DNA from: an uncultured Verrucomicrobiota bacterium
GTDB taxonomy: Bacteria > Verrucomicrobiota > Verrucomicrobiia > Limisphaerales > UBA9464
Direction: 5' to 3'
DNA: 50,795 bases
NCBI GenBank assembly: GCA_903896505.1
Contig: CAITXU010000220.1
Coordinates: forward strand, 1 to 50,795
This document shows positions 1-7,355 of the stretch, one piece after another; position 1 is the stretch's first letter, and every line of letters starts with the position of its first letter. The notes below the pieces were generated by a model. It was not told the DNA's origin, ran no database searches, and saw only the letters and a list, made by a program, of their open reading frames with translations. The position numbers were made by a program, and so were the translations under genes.

Positions 1-317
1 AAGAAGATAGAATCTTAAGAAGGAAGAAGAGCTTTCTGTCCAAGAGCTTGAAGAATATCCAACCCAAGAAAACGGAATTTCAAACCACCAGTTTTAGACC
101 ACTTTCGTTTCGCCGCTGACATCATCATAGATGACGTCGACGGCGATCGCTTCGATGAAGTCAAACTTAGGTTGAAACGGCATTCGGGCAATTCTCCCAC
201 GCGAGCTTGACTGCCGTTATTCTGCCGTTATTCCGCCGTTAAAGCAACTGCGGAAAGCCACAGTGGCGAGCCAACCCTGCCATCACAGAATCCTGTTTCC
301 GAGGCTCCTCGTCCGAC
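1..317. other. Unresolved left edge
   Basis: No gene could be assigned with confidence. On the minus strand there is a 29-residue frame at 94-183 (MPFQPKFDFIEAIAVD...) and a longer overlapping 61-residue frame at 15-200 starting with GTG. The shorter one has the more protein-like alternation of acidic and hydrophobic residues, but neither matches a family I know. The stretch may be the decayed end of a gene. Confidence 0.3.
211..243. repeat. 11-bp tandem repeat, three units
   Basis: Two identical units CTGCCGTTATT at 211-221 and 222-232 are followed by a diverged third unit, CCGCCGTTAAA, at 233-243. It is a short local tandem array in non-coding DNA with no evident role. Confidence 0.7.
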
Positions 318-557
318 GCCGCTGAGCCGCGACCGTTCGAGCAACCTTTCGTGCGGACACGAATTTGTAGCCGCCGAACGTGAGTCGGCGCAAACTCTAC
401 TCGACCGGAACCCGTTGTTGGATTGCTCGGCCTGTCTGCCGCCCGATCACGTCGCGACACTTGCCAGCGAAATCACGATTGCTCTTTTGCGGGGTGTGGA
501 CTCCCGATCGATCAGCGCCGTCTGACGAACGGCGTCTACGACCTGCAGGCGATGGCC
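318..557 (+). repeat. Dispersed repeat R1, copy A
   Basis: This is one of three related copies in the window; the others are at 7004-7200 (inverted) and 13318-13508. The well-conserved part runs from GTAGCCGCC at 367 to GCGATGGCC at 549-557, and weaker similarity to copy B extends left to about 318. Two hairpins bracket the core. The first is CGCCGA/TCGGCG at 372-377 and 385-390; the second is CGCCGT/ACGGCG at 516-521 and 529-534. Each has a 6-bp stem and a 7-nt loop. The shared stretch CGATCGATCAGCGCCG precedes the second hairpin. It lies just past the mqnE stop codon. No open frame is conserved among the copies. Confidence 0.8.
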
Positions 558-567
558 TTGCCAGAGC

Positions 568-1794
568 CTAACCCCCCGTTGTCGCGCTTTCGGTTTCCTG
601 GAATCGGACCGGGCTGGCATCGCCGCCTGCCTCTGTCCTGATCACCTGTGCGGTGGAAGTTTCGTCCCACACTTTGATCCGCTCGTAGAAGGTGTTCCGT
701 TGGACCGGAATCCGTCCGGCTTCGCGGATGGCCTTGATGAGGTCTTTTTCGTGTTGGAGTTGCGGTGACTGCGCACCGGCCATGTGGAAGATGTGCTCTT
801 CGATGATGGTCCCGTGCAGATCATCAGCACCGTAACTCAGCGCCACCTGGGCCATCTTCAGGCCCATGCCTACCCAATAGGCGGTGATGTGGTCAAAGTT
901 ATCGAGATAGAGCCGGGCCACCGCCATGGTCCTCAGCATGTCCTGACCTGTGGGAGAATGCTTCACGGGCAACCGATTGTTGTCGGGTTGGTAGGGCAGG
1001 GGGATGAACCCGCTGAACCCGTGGGTCTCATCCTGCAACCCGCGCAATTGACGGAGATGATCGACACGATCCTCGAGACTCTCCACATGCCCGAACAACA
1101 TGGTGCAGGTGCTTCGACCTCCCAGTTGGTGCCAGGTTCGATGCACCTCGAGATACTCCGCCGCACTCTCCTTGCCCGTGGCAATCTGCTGTCGGACTTT
1201 CGGTGCAAACACTTCGGCACCACCGCCGGTCAAGGCGGCAAGCCCAGCATCCTTGAACTCCAGCAGGACTTCGCGCACCGGCTTCTTGGCCAGCCAGGCG
1301 AGGTGAAGGATTTCGATGGCGGTGAAGCATTTCAATTGCAGCCGGGAGTCCAGTGCCTTGAGCGCCCGAATAAACCCGGTGTAATAACTGAAGGGCAGGG
1401 TGGGATGCAGCCCTCCGACGATGTGCAGCTCGGTGATGCCCAGTGCCAGTGCTTCGCGGGCCTTGGCGACCATCTCTTCCGCTGTCAGTTCAAAACCATC
1501 GCGGTCCCGTTTCTTACGGGAAAAGGCGCAGAACTGGCAGCTGAGGATGCAGTAGTTCGAGTAATTCAGGTAGCGGTTGAGGATGTACGAGGCATGCCGC
1601 CCGTTTCGTCGTTCGTTGGCGAGGCTGGCGAGAGCCCCCAGGGCATTGAGGTCGGTCGACTGAAATAACCGCAAGGCATCGGCCTCCGACAGGCGAACAC
1701 CGGCCTCGACCTTGGCTGCCAGGTCCTTCAACTCGCTATGACGCAGGGCAAAACTCACAAGGGTCAATGAACCGCAGTTTGTCACAACCCGCAA
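568..1794 (-). CDS. mqnE: Aminofutalosine synthase (radical SAM)
   Basis: MqnE joins 3-[(1-carboxyvinyl)oxy]benzoate to SAM-derived adenosyl to give aminofutalosine, an early step of the futalosine route to menaquinone. The protein is 408 aa as drawn. The radical-SAM cluster motif is Cys82-x3-Cys86-x2-Cys89 (CILSCQFCAF). Family signatures follow: ELHIVGGLHP, KCFTAIEI, TGGGAEVFAPKVR and TMLFGHVES. These separate it from its relative MqnC. The drawn start is a TTG; an internal GTG at 1758 (MSFALRHSELKD...) fits the usual N-terminus better. It is the last gene of nagB-ruvX-truA-trmL-mqnE, 16 bp after trmL. Its other pathway partners (mqnA, B, C, D) are not in the window. Confidence 0.93.
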   Translation of the reverse strand: MRVVTNCGSLTLVSFALRHSELKDLAAKVEAGVRLSEADALRLFQSTDLNALGALASLANERRNGRHASYILNRYLNYSNYCILSCQFCAFSRKKRDRDGFELTAEEMVAKAREALALGITELHIVGGLHPTLPFSYYTGFIRALKALDSRLQLKCFTAIEILHLAWLAKKPVREVLLEFKDAGLAALTGGGAEVFAPKVRQQIATGKESAAEYLEVHRTWHQLGGRSTCTMLFGHVESLEDRVDHLRQLRGLQDETHGFSGFIPLPYQPDNNRLPVKHSPTGQDMLRTMAVARLYLDNFDHITAYWVGMGLKMAQVALSYGADDLHGTIIEEHIFHMAGAQSPQLQHEKDLIKAIREAGRIPVQRNTFYERIKVWDETSTAQVIRTEAGGDASPVRFQETESATTGG

Positions 1795-1810
1795 TCCCTA
1801 TGCCGCCGGA

Positions 1811-2275
1811 TCACCCGCCTCCCGGCCAGTCCAACTGTCGCAACGCCTCCGCCAGCACGATGGCGGCGCAATTGGCCAGATTGAGCGACCTTGCCTCCGG
1901 ATTGGCCATCGGTATCCGAAGCCATCCGTCGAGATGCTGATCGAGGAGGAGTTTGGGAAATCCGGCAGATTCCCGCCCGAAGACCAGGTAATCGTCAGCC
2001 TGATAGGCGACATCGGTGTAGCGACGCGGCCCATCGCACTCAATGATCCAGAGTCGGGCCGTCGCAGGGAGCGACGCCTTGAAATCGGTCCAGTTTTTCC
2101 ACCGATGCCACGTCACATGCTGCCAGTAATCCATTCCTGCCCGCTTTAATTCGCGGTCGTCCAACCGAAATCCGAAGGGCTCAATCAGATGCAGGGTCGA
2201 TCTCGTTGCGGCACACAGGCGCGCAATATTACCGGTGTTGGGGGCAATCTCCGGCTCGAGCAGGACCACGTTCAT
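1811..2275 (-). CDS. trmL: tRNA (cytidine/uridine-2'-O)-methyltransferase, SPOUT family
   Basis: TrmL methylates the 2'-O of the wobble nucleotide 34 in certain tRNA-Leu isoacceptors, using SAM. The 154-aa length is normal for the family. The N-terminus MNVVLLEPEIAPNTGNIAR is the hallmark of the TrmL/SPOUT group, and the trefoil-knot SAM-binding motifs are FGRESAGFP and ARSLNLANCAAIVLAEALR near the C-terminus. The open frame extends upstream to 2437, but the extra 54 residues lie inside truA and are low-complexity. The ATG at 2275 shares one base with the truA stop (TGATG), which implies translational coupling and fixes the start. Confidence 0.93.
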   Translation of the reverse strand: MNVVLLEPEIAPNTGNIARLCAATRSTLHLIEPFGFRLDDRELKRAGMDYWQHVTWHRWKNWTDFKASLPATARLWIIECDGPRRYTDVAYQADDYLVFGRESAGFPKLLLDQHLDGWLRIPMANPEARSLNLANCAAIVLAEALRQLDWPGGG

Positions 2276-3090
2276 CAGGCGCGGGGGGGGTAGTAGACCT
2301 TTTGGAGGACCAATCCCTGGGCGGGTGCGGTCATGCCGGTCAGGCATCGGTCGCGGCTGGCCAGCAGCGGCGTCAGTTCGGTGGTTGGAATCTTCCCGTT
2401 CCCGACCTGGACCAGTGTGCCGACAATTCCCCGACACATCCGATACAGGAACCCGTCAGCCTCAATGATGAAGGTCAGGAGAGAACCGGATCGGCGAATT
2501 TCGCATCGGCTGAGATTCCGCATGGTGTGTTGCCGTTCGTATCCCGGACTGGCGCTGAGGGCCAGGAAATCGTGACGTCCCAGCAGGGACCTCGCTGCTT
2601 GTCGCATGCGGTCGAGGTCCAGGTCCCAGGGGACATGCCACGAATGCGTCAACAAGAGCGGATGATGTGCCGGGTGATTCCAGACCAGATACCGGTACTG
2701 CTTTCCACGGGCGGAAAAGCGGGAGTGAAACGTGGACTTGGCCTTCACCGCGCCAAGAACCCGGACGTCGTTGGGCAAGTGGGCGTTGAGGGCCAGCACC
2801 AATTTGCGGGGTTCCATCCGCCAGTCGTCTTCGGGCAGGTCAAAGTGGGCGACCATGCCCACGGCGTGAACGCCGGTGTCCGTGCGACTTGATCCACTGA
2901 CCCGGGAGGCATGGCGGAACAGCCGGGCGAGAGCCTCCTCGATCCGCTGTTGCACCGTCATCTGGCCGTCCTGCCACTGCCAGCCGCAGTAGTTTGTTCC
3001 ATCGTAGGCCACCGTCATGCGGAGGCGGACATGACCGGGTGGAACCTCCACCGGCTCGCCGTTGGCATTCTTGGGAATTTCCCCGGCCAT
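2275..3090 (-). CDS. truA: tRNA pseudouridine(38-40) synthase
   Basis: TruA isomerises uridines 38-40 in the anticodon arm of many tRNAs. The protein has 271 aa. The catalytic motif GSSRTDTGVHA places the nucleophilic aspartate at Asp71. The N-terminal VAYDGTNYCGWQWQ and the later GKQYRYLVWNHPAHHP and FLYRMCRGIVGTLVQVG are also family signatures. It sits 13 bp after ruvX and overlaps trmL by one base, so two tRNA-modifying enzymes are coupled. About 24 residues precede the conserved fold, so a slightly later start cannot be excluded. Confidence 0.95.
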   Translation of the reverse strand: MAGEIPKNANGEPVEVPPGHVRLRMTVAYDGTNYCGWQWQDGQMTVQQRIEEALARLFRHASRVSGSSRTDTGVHAVGMVAHFDLPEDDWRMEPRKLVLALNAHLPNDVRVLGAVKAKSTFHSRFSARGKQYRYLVWNHPAHHPLLLTHSWHVPWDLDLDRMRQAARSLLGRHDFLALSASPGYERQHTMRNLSRCEIRRSGSLLTFIIEADGFLYRMCRGIVGTLVQVGNGKIPTTELTPLLASRDRCLTGMTAPAQGLVLQKVYYPPRA

Positions 3091-3103
3091 GCGACGGGAG
3101 TCC

Positions 3104-3553
3104 CTAGAGGTCCTGATGCCAACGTCCTGGGACGTTCTCCAACAGGGTCAGGCTGTCCAGGTAGCTCTGGAGCAGCAGGGCGGCGGCCGTTTTGTCAATT
3201 TTCCCCTTCCGATCCTGGCGTCGCACCTCTCCCTCAATCAGGAGCCGTTCGGCTTGTTTGGAAGTCAGTCGTTCATCCCAGACCTTGATGGGGACGGTGA
3301 TGGATTCCTTGAGAACGGTGATGAACTCACGCACGCGCAGCGCTGCGTCACCATAGCTGCCGTCCATGTTTCGGGGCATGCCCACGAGAATCAATTCCAC
3401 CTCCTTTTCGCGAATCAAGACCTTCAGGCGATCCAGGAAAGCGGCATAGGGGACCGCCGGGATGAACTCGACCGGTTGGGCGATCATCTTGAGTTCATCA
3501 CTGACGGCCACGCCGATCCGCCGTGTGCCGTGATCGAGGGCCAGGATTCTCAT
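3104..3553 (-). CDS. ruvX: Putative pre-16S rRNA nuclease / Holliday junction resolvase-like (YqgF family)
   Basis: The 149-aa protein has the RNase H-like fold of the YqgF/RuvX family, involved in 16S rRNA 5' maturation in E. coli and sometimes called a Holliday-junction resolvase. Visible motifs are the N-terminal MRILALDHGTRRIGVAVSDE with the first metal-binding Asp, LVGMPRNMDGSYG, WDERLTS, and the C-terminal IDKTAAALLLQSYLD carrying another acidic residue. It begins 19 bp after nagB ends and is followed 13 bp later by truA, an RNA-maturation cluster. Confidence 0.93.
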   Translation of the reverse strand: MRILALDHGTRRIGVAVSDELKMIAQPVEFIPAVPYAAFLDRLKVLIREKEVELILVGMPRNMDGSYGDAALRVREFITVLKESITVPIKVWDERLTSKQAERLLIEGEVRRQDRKGKIDKTAAALLLQSYLDSLTLLENVPGRWHQDL

Positions 3554-3572
3554 GGGAAATCGGGTTGAAGGC

Positions 3573-4367
3573 TCAACGGCTCAATCGCGCGGAGGAGTCC
3601 AGGTCCAGCAACAGGGTCGCATGAGGCGATTGCCGCAGGATGGATGCCGGGCAGGCGGTCGAGACCGGACCTTCCAGCGCCGCCGTGATCGGTTTCGCCT
3701 TTCGCGTTTCCGGAGCCAGGCAGAGAAGGGCCTTGGCCGACCGCAGGGCGGGGATTGTCAGGGTCAAGGCGTAGGGCGGCACGGTGTCGAGCGATGAAAA
3801 ATGGCCTTCCTTGACCTGCTGCATTTTGCAGTCGTCATCCAGCTTCACTAATTTGACCCAGTGAGGGTCGTCGAAGCGGGCCACGGGTGGATCGTTGAAC
3901 GCCAGATGCCCGTTTTCACCCACGCCCAGACAGCACAGGTCGATAGGTTGTGCCTTCAAGAGCCGGGTGTAACGATCACATTCATCGAGGGGCTCCAATG
4001 CTTCGCCGTCGAGAAAGTGGAATGCCCCGGGTTTCACCAGTGTCTCCACCTTTTCCCGCATGTAGCGTCGGAACGAGGCCGGATGGTTGCCGGATATGCC
4101 CAGGTATTCGTCCATGTGGAAGAGGGTCACCTTCGACCAATCGACACCCCCCATTCCGGTCAATTCCTTGAGGAACCGGATTTGGGAATTGCCGGTGGCG
4201 AGGATGGCAGCAGCCGAGCCATTTTGAGCGATGGCCTGGCTGAGAATCTCGCGTACCCGAACGGCCATTGCGGTCGACAATTCGCCGATGCTGGAAAACA
4301 CATCCACGTGAAGTTGGTCCACCTGGAAACTTCGGGCCGGAACAGGAGCTGCGGTTGGAGTCGTCAT
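3573..4367 (-). CDS. nagB: Glucosamine-6-phosphate deaminase
   Basis: NagB converts glucosamine 6-phosphate to fructose 6-phosphate and ammonia in amino-sugar breakdown. The 264-aa protein keeps the active-site segments TLFHMDEYLG (Asp86) and GVGENGHLAFNDP (Glu151, His154). The phosphate loop reads LATGNSQIRFLKEL rather than the enterobacterial TGSTP-type loop; I believe this variant occurs in other phyla, but it means a related sugar-phosphate isomerase is conceivable. It is the first gene of the five-gene minus-strand operon. The upstream DNA (4368-4532) is non-coding before a large inverted repeat. Chitobiase-like modules elsewhere in the window fit amino-sugar metabolism only loosely. Confidence 0.9.
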   Translation of the reverse strand: MTTPTAAPVPARSFQVDQLHVDVFSSIGELSTAMAVRVREILSQAIAQNGSAAAILATGNSQIRFLKELTGMGGVDWSKVTLFHMDEYLGISGNHPASFRRYMREKVETLVKPGAFHFLDGEALEPLDECDRYTRLLKAQPIDLCCLGVGENGHLAFNDPPVARFDDPHWVKLVKLDDDCKMQQVKEGHFSSLDTVPPYALTLTIPALRSAKALLCLAPETRKAKPITAALEGPVSTACPASILRQSPHATLLLDLDSSARLSR

Positions 4368-4532
4368 TTGCCCGCCTACATTGGCCGAGGGCTGACCCGG
4401 GAGGCAATCCCGGAGTCACTGGTTTGACGAGCAGTGTCGCCAGAGTGTCTTGCGGCTACCCAAGAGCCAGGCACCGCGACGTAGCGCAGACGGCCCGAAC
4501 CACGGCGCGGCGTGGCGGACCTGATTCGGATC

Positions 4533-4780
4533 GCCCCAACGGGGCAAAACAGGGATAGCCCAGGGCAACGCCCTGGGAATACGTCCCTATAAGTTTTACA
4601 AGCCCTGAAAGGGCGAAATCGCCCTCTCCGTCGTCCGAACGGGGGCTGTTGGCCCTTTCCGCGACTGGACTGATGTGCTGTCCGGTATCGTAGCAGTTTC
4701 GCCCTTTCAGGGCTCAAAGCATTTTTGGATATCCCACCCGGGGCGTCGCCCCGGGCTATCCTATTTTGCCCCGGTGGGGC
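4533..4780. repeat. Inverted pair of repeat R6
   Basis: Two diverged copies of one ~85-bp element face each other. The left arm is 4533-4619 and the right arm, reverse complemented, is 4697-4780. Each arm has three small palindromes in the same order: GCCCCAACGGGGC, CCAGGGCAACGCCCTGG and GCCCTGAAAGGGC on the left; GCCCCACCGGGGC, CCGGGGCGACGCCCCGG and GCCCTGAAAGGGC on the right. Stem pairs differ between arms in a compensated way (A-T to G-C in the middle hairpin), so secondary structure appears to be maintained. The arms could also pair with each other across a ~77-nt loop. It lies between the divergent nagB and Rieske genes. Confidence 0.8.
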
Positions 4781-4851
4781 GCCAGAATTCCCATTTTCTC
4801 GCGTCCATCCATCAACGTAGGGCAGATCGCAAGTCGGGCTGTTGTTTTGAA

Positions 4852-4918
4852 GGTTTGGAAACCTGCGCTACGGCGCGTGGCTGTAGCGCAGGCATTCCTG
4901 TCTGCCGTTGGATATTTC
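4852..4918 (+). repeat. Two abutting ends of repeat R3
   Basis: The right terminus of R3 (AAACCTGCGCTAC) is followed after a few bases by the left terminus (TGTAGCGCAGGCATTCCTGTCTGCCG). This looks like two partial R3 copies joined tail to head just upstream of the Rieske gene; full copies lie at 14029-14143 and 31412-31526. Confidence 0.65.
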
Positions 4919-4956
4919 GGCTTCAACCTCCTAGGCTCCCGAACTACGTTCACCCG

Positions 4957-5271
4957 ATGGAAACATGGGTGGATTTGGCAGAGGTGGAATCGCTCCATCC
5001 GGGAACGTGCCGAACGGTGGAAGCCGGTGGACGGCAGTTCGCACTTGCCCGGGTCGCGGACGAGTTCCATCTGATCGACAATGCCTGTCCGCATCGGGGC
5101 AGTTCCCTCGGTGCGGGCACCGTGGACGGCCTCCACCTCTATTGTCCGCTGCACGGATGGGCTTTTGACCTGCAAAGTGGCGCGTGTGCGGAGCGCCCGG
5201 ACAAGCCCGTCCGCACCTATCCGGTCCAGGTCCGCCTGGGGAAGGTTTGGGCCAATATCGGGACCAGCTAG
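4957..5271 (+). CDS. Rieske [2Fe-2S] ferredoxin (NirD/bacterial ring-dioxygenase type)
   Basis: The 104-aa protein is a complete small Rieske domain. The cluster ligands are Cys44 and His46 in CPHRGSSLG, and Cys63 and His66 in CPLHGWAFD. No signal peptide or transmembrane segment is present, so it should be a soluble cytoplasmic electron carrier similar in size to the small subunit of nitrite reductase or to dioxygenase ferredoxins. The open frame continues upstream to 4675, but that part is a translation of repeats R6 and R3, so the ATG at 4957 is chosen. No reductase or oxygenase partner is adjacent, so its physiological partner is unknown. Confidence 0.9.
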   Translation: METWVDLAEVESLHPGTCRTVEAGGRQFALARVADEFHLIDNACPHRGSSLGAGTVDGLHLYCPLHGWAFDLQSGACAERPDKPVRTYPVQVRLGKVWANIGTS

Positions 5272-5337
5272 GATTCTACCTTCACGGACCAGCCATTGTC
5301 CGTCGATGGTTGCGGCGGTGCCCAAGCTACGGCGGTT

Positions 5338-5495
5338 AAAATCGATAATGCGACTTGCAGGAGCATGTCCCTCCGGGCGCAAATCCCTCCGAAGGAGGGA
5401 CATCCAACGGAGGGACGCGCTCCTGCAAGTCCCAAATCATTGCGGGGATCATCGCCTCTCCCGTCCTAAAGGCACCTCGGCATCGCTACTGGCCT
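5338..5495. repeat. Dispersed repeat R2, copy a
   Basis: One of four copies (others at 6920-7007, 10337-10497 and 27604-27765). It starts near AAATCGATA, contains a GC-rich hairpin block with repeated GAGGGAC/GTCCCTC segments, and ends with a conserved tail: GCGGGGATCATCGCCTCTCCC followed by GGCACCTCGG. It occupies the gap between the Rieske gene and the next plus-strand gene. Confidence 0.75.
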
Positions 5496-5524
5496 TCGCG
5501 AAATAAACCCCCTACAATCTCCGG

Positions 5525-6919
5525 GTGACTCCATGCGCAAACGGCTCTCCGGTGCAGGCCTCCGTGGTTGCACCGTTCAAAATCGTCGGCGTCGCGTCCT
5601 GGAACGCTCTAGCAGTGCTGTCGTTGCTGTTAGGCCTATCCGTTTTTGTTCGGGCTGTTGAGCCTAGCCCACCGACGCCGGGCATTGCCTCGGGAACAGC
5701 CACCGAAGCCCCCGGCGGCCTTCCGTCGGATTATCGGGGCACACCGTTCGACGATGCCGCCTATCGAATGGCTCAACAGGTTGAGGCGAATCTTCCTGCG
5801 CTTCCCTATCGGGCCTTCAAGGAGGCCCTGGTGGTTTGGAATGGAACGAACCTGGTGCCGGGAACGGGTTGGGTGATGGAGGGCGAAACGAATGTCACTG
5901 CCCAGTTGGATGAAGCCGATGCCTCCGGGAAACGGGCAGTCCACTTTCATGCCGCAACCGGCAACTACCGATCCATTGGTTTTGGATGGCAATGGGCCAC
6001 CCCGCAAGAGTCGGGCACACTGCTTCAAACCTACGCCGCTGTCTCGTTTTCGTTGAAGGTGACCGGTCCCAAGCGAATGCAGGAGCTTTTCTTCGGGTTG
6101 ACCGCCGATCAATCCGAACCCATCTCCATTCGCCCCTTCGAACCGAGTTTTGCCGACGGTAACTGGCATCGCATCACGGTTCCACTTCGATCCATGAAAT
6201 GGACCCCGGCACCGGTCCCGACCGTTGCCCGCGGATTCGTCCTGAGGACGTTTGTTTGGAATCCGAGCGATTTTGAGGTGTTCGTCGATCACTTCAGTTT
6301 TGATCGCGAGGTGGCAACCAATGCCGTCCAATTTTCGAATTCACCGACACCAACCACTTCCACAATCCATGGTCAGACGATCCCCGGGCGTCTCGAGTGC
6401 GCCTTTTACGATCTGGGTGGCGAAGGAGTCGCCTATCACGATACGACGCCCATCAATATCCTGAGCGCCATTCTCAATCAGCAGGCCATCCACCAGCGTC
6501 CGCATGCCACCGCCTACCATTGGAATTTCCGCCGCAACGAAGGAGTGGACGTTTCCTTCGTGAAGGATTTCGCCGATTTGAATCACCCCAATCCGACCGA
6601 TGCACCGGTGAACCAGATGTACATTGGCGGCACGGAAGACGGCGAATGGTGCAACTACACCGTAAATGTCCAGAAGGCCGCGGCCTATCGAATCATGGCA
6701 GCTTATGGAAACATTTCGGGAATGAAGCCGCTGCGCTTTTTAGTGGATGGAAAACCGGCGGTGGAATGTCCGTGCCCGGTGGTCACGGGCGGTATGCATA
6801 AATGGACACGGGAGGAGATTGGCCGGCTCACCTTTTCCCAAGCCGGCCTGCATCTGCTCACGCTCCATTACGAGCGCGGATACAATCTCGGTTATCTTGA
6901 TTTTGAGGAGGAAAAATAG
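5525..6919 (+). CDS. Secreted carbohydrate-binding protein, CBM6-like C-terminus
   Basis: The protein has 464 aa. A hydrophobic stretch at about residues 26-43 (ALAVLSLLLGLSVFVRAV) suggests an export signal with a long n-region. A central beta-rich segment (about 100-260) with alternating aromatic residues and VFVDHFSFD resembles a CBM11/CBM30-type jelly roll; this is a weak call. The C-terminal part (about 290-464) looks like a CBM6 module, with PGRLECAFYDLGGEGVAYHD, NEGVDVSF and GEWCNYTVNV in the expected order. No catalytic glycosidase domain is visible. The start drawn is GTG; the nearby ATG at 5533 is in another frame. The gene stands alone between repeats R2a and R2b. Confidence 0.75.
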   Translation: MTPCANGSPVQASVVAPFKIVGVASWNALAVLSLLLGLSVFVRAVEPSPPTPGIASGTATEAPGGLPSDYRGTPFDDAAYRMAQQVEANLPALPYRAFKEALVVWNGTNLVPGTGWVMEGETNVTAQLDEADASGKRAVHFHAATGNYRSIGFGWQWATPQESGTLLQTYAAVSFSLKVTGPKRMQELFFGLTADQSEPISIRPFEPSFADGNWHRITVPLRSMKWTPAPVPTVARGFVLRTFVWNPSDFEVFVDHFSFDREVATNAVQFSNSPTPTTSTIHGQTIPGRLECAFYDLGGEGVAYHDTTPINILSAILNQQAIHQRPHATAYHWNFRRNEGVDVSFVKDFADLNHPNPTDAPVNQMYIGGTEDGEWCNYTVNVQKAAAYRIMAAYGNISGMKPLRFLVDGKPAVECPCPVVTGGMHKWTREEIGRLTFSQAGLHLLTLHYERGYNLGYLDFEEEK

Positions 6920-7007
6920 GGAGAGACGTCCCGCGAATGCGGGACATGTCCCCAACCATTGCCGGGGTCATTACCTCTCCCGTTCTACAGGCACCTCGGT
7001 AGCGGCC
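6920..7007. repeat. Dispersed repeat R2, copy b (short)
   Basis: Directly after the stop of the carbohydrate-binding gene lies the hairpin GTCCCGCGAATGCGGGAC and the R2 tail (TTGCCGGGGTCATTACCTCTCCC, then GGCACCTCGG). This copy lacks the long central block of the others. It abuts the inverted R1 copy B, so the two families form a composite. Confidence 0.7.
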
Positions 7008-7200
7008 AATGCCTTCAGGTCGTAGACGCCGATCGTCAGACGGCGCTGATCGATCGGGAGAGGGCTTCCCGGGAAAAGGCTGGCGACGTTTTGCCGGATG
7101 GTGTCGCCGCGTGATCGGGCCACTGGCCCGCCGATCGATCCAACAACAGGTTCCGGTCAAATAGAGTTTGCGCCGACTAACGCTCGGCGGCTACGAAATC
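7004..7200 (-). repeat. Dispersed repeat R1, copy B (inverted)
   Basis: Read on the minus strand this copy aligns with R1 copies A and C from end to end. The first hairpin has stem CGCCGA/TCGGCG with a different loop; the second reads CGCCGT, loop CTGACGA, TCGGCG, so one closing pair is lost. It lies between convergent genes ending at 6919 and 7356. Similarity to copy A continues weakly to about 7240. The rest of this 436-bp gap (7241-7355) shows nothing recognisable. Confidence 0.8.
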
Positions 7201-7355
7201 GGAGTGGGGCCGACGGTTGTTCGGACCGTCGTGGCTCAGCAGGAGGATTCCATCGGCGAGTTTTTTGGGCGATAGATGGATGACATCTCTGTCCACATGG
7301 AATGGACAGGTGCGGAGGTAGCAAGGCCTTCAAATTAGACCAAACCTTTCACGGT

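Noticed and set aside
211..243. Possible CRISPR or iteron array
   Set aside because: The units are only 11 bp, contiguous without spacers, and number three. No array of 25-40 bp repeats with spacers occurs anywhere in the window.
784..1668. 294-residue plus-strand open frame opposite mqnE
   Set aside because: It is the antisense of a well-supported gene in high-GC DNA and shows no protein family features. Similar long antisense frames elsewhere (for example 14140-15387, 17197-18348, 23063-24064, 24389-25591 and 36919-38022) were left out for the same reason.
4675..4956. N-terminal extension of the Rieske ferredoxin
   Set aside because: It reads through repeats R6 and R3; the compact ferredoxin starts at 4957.
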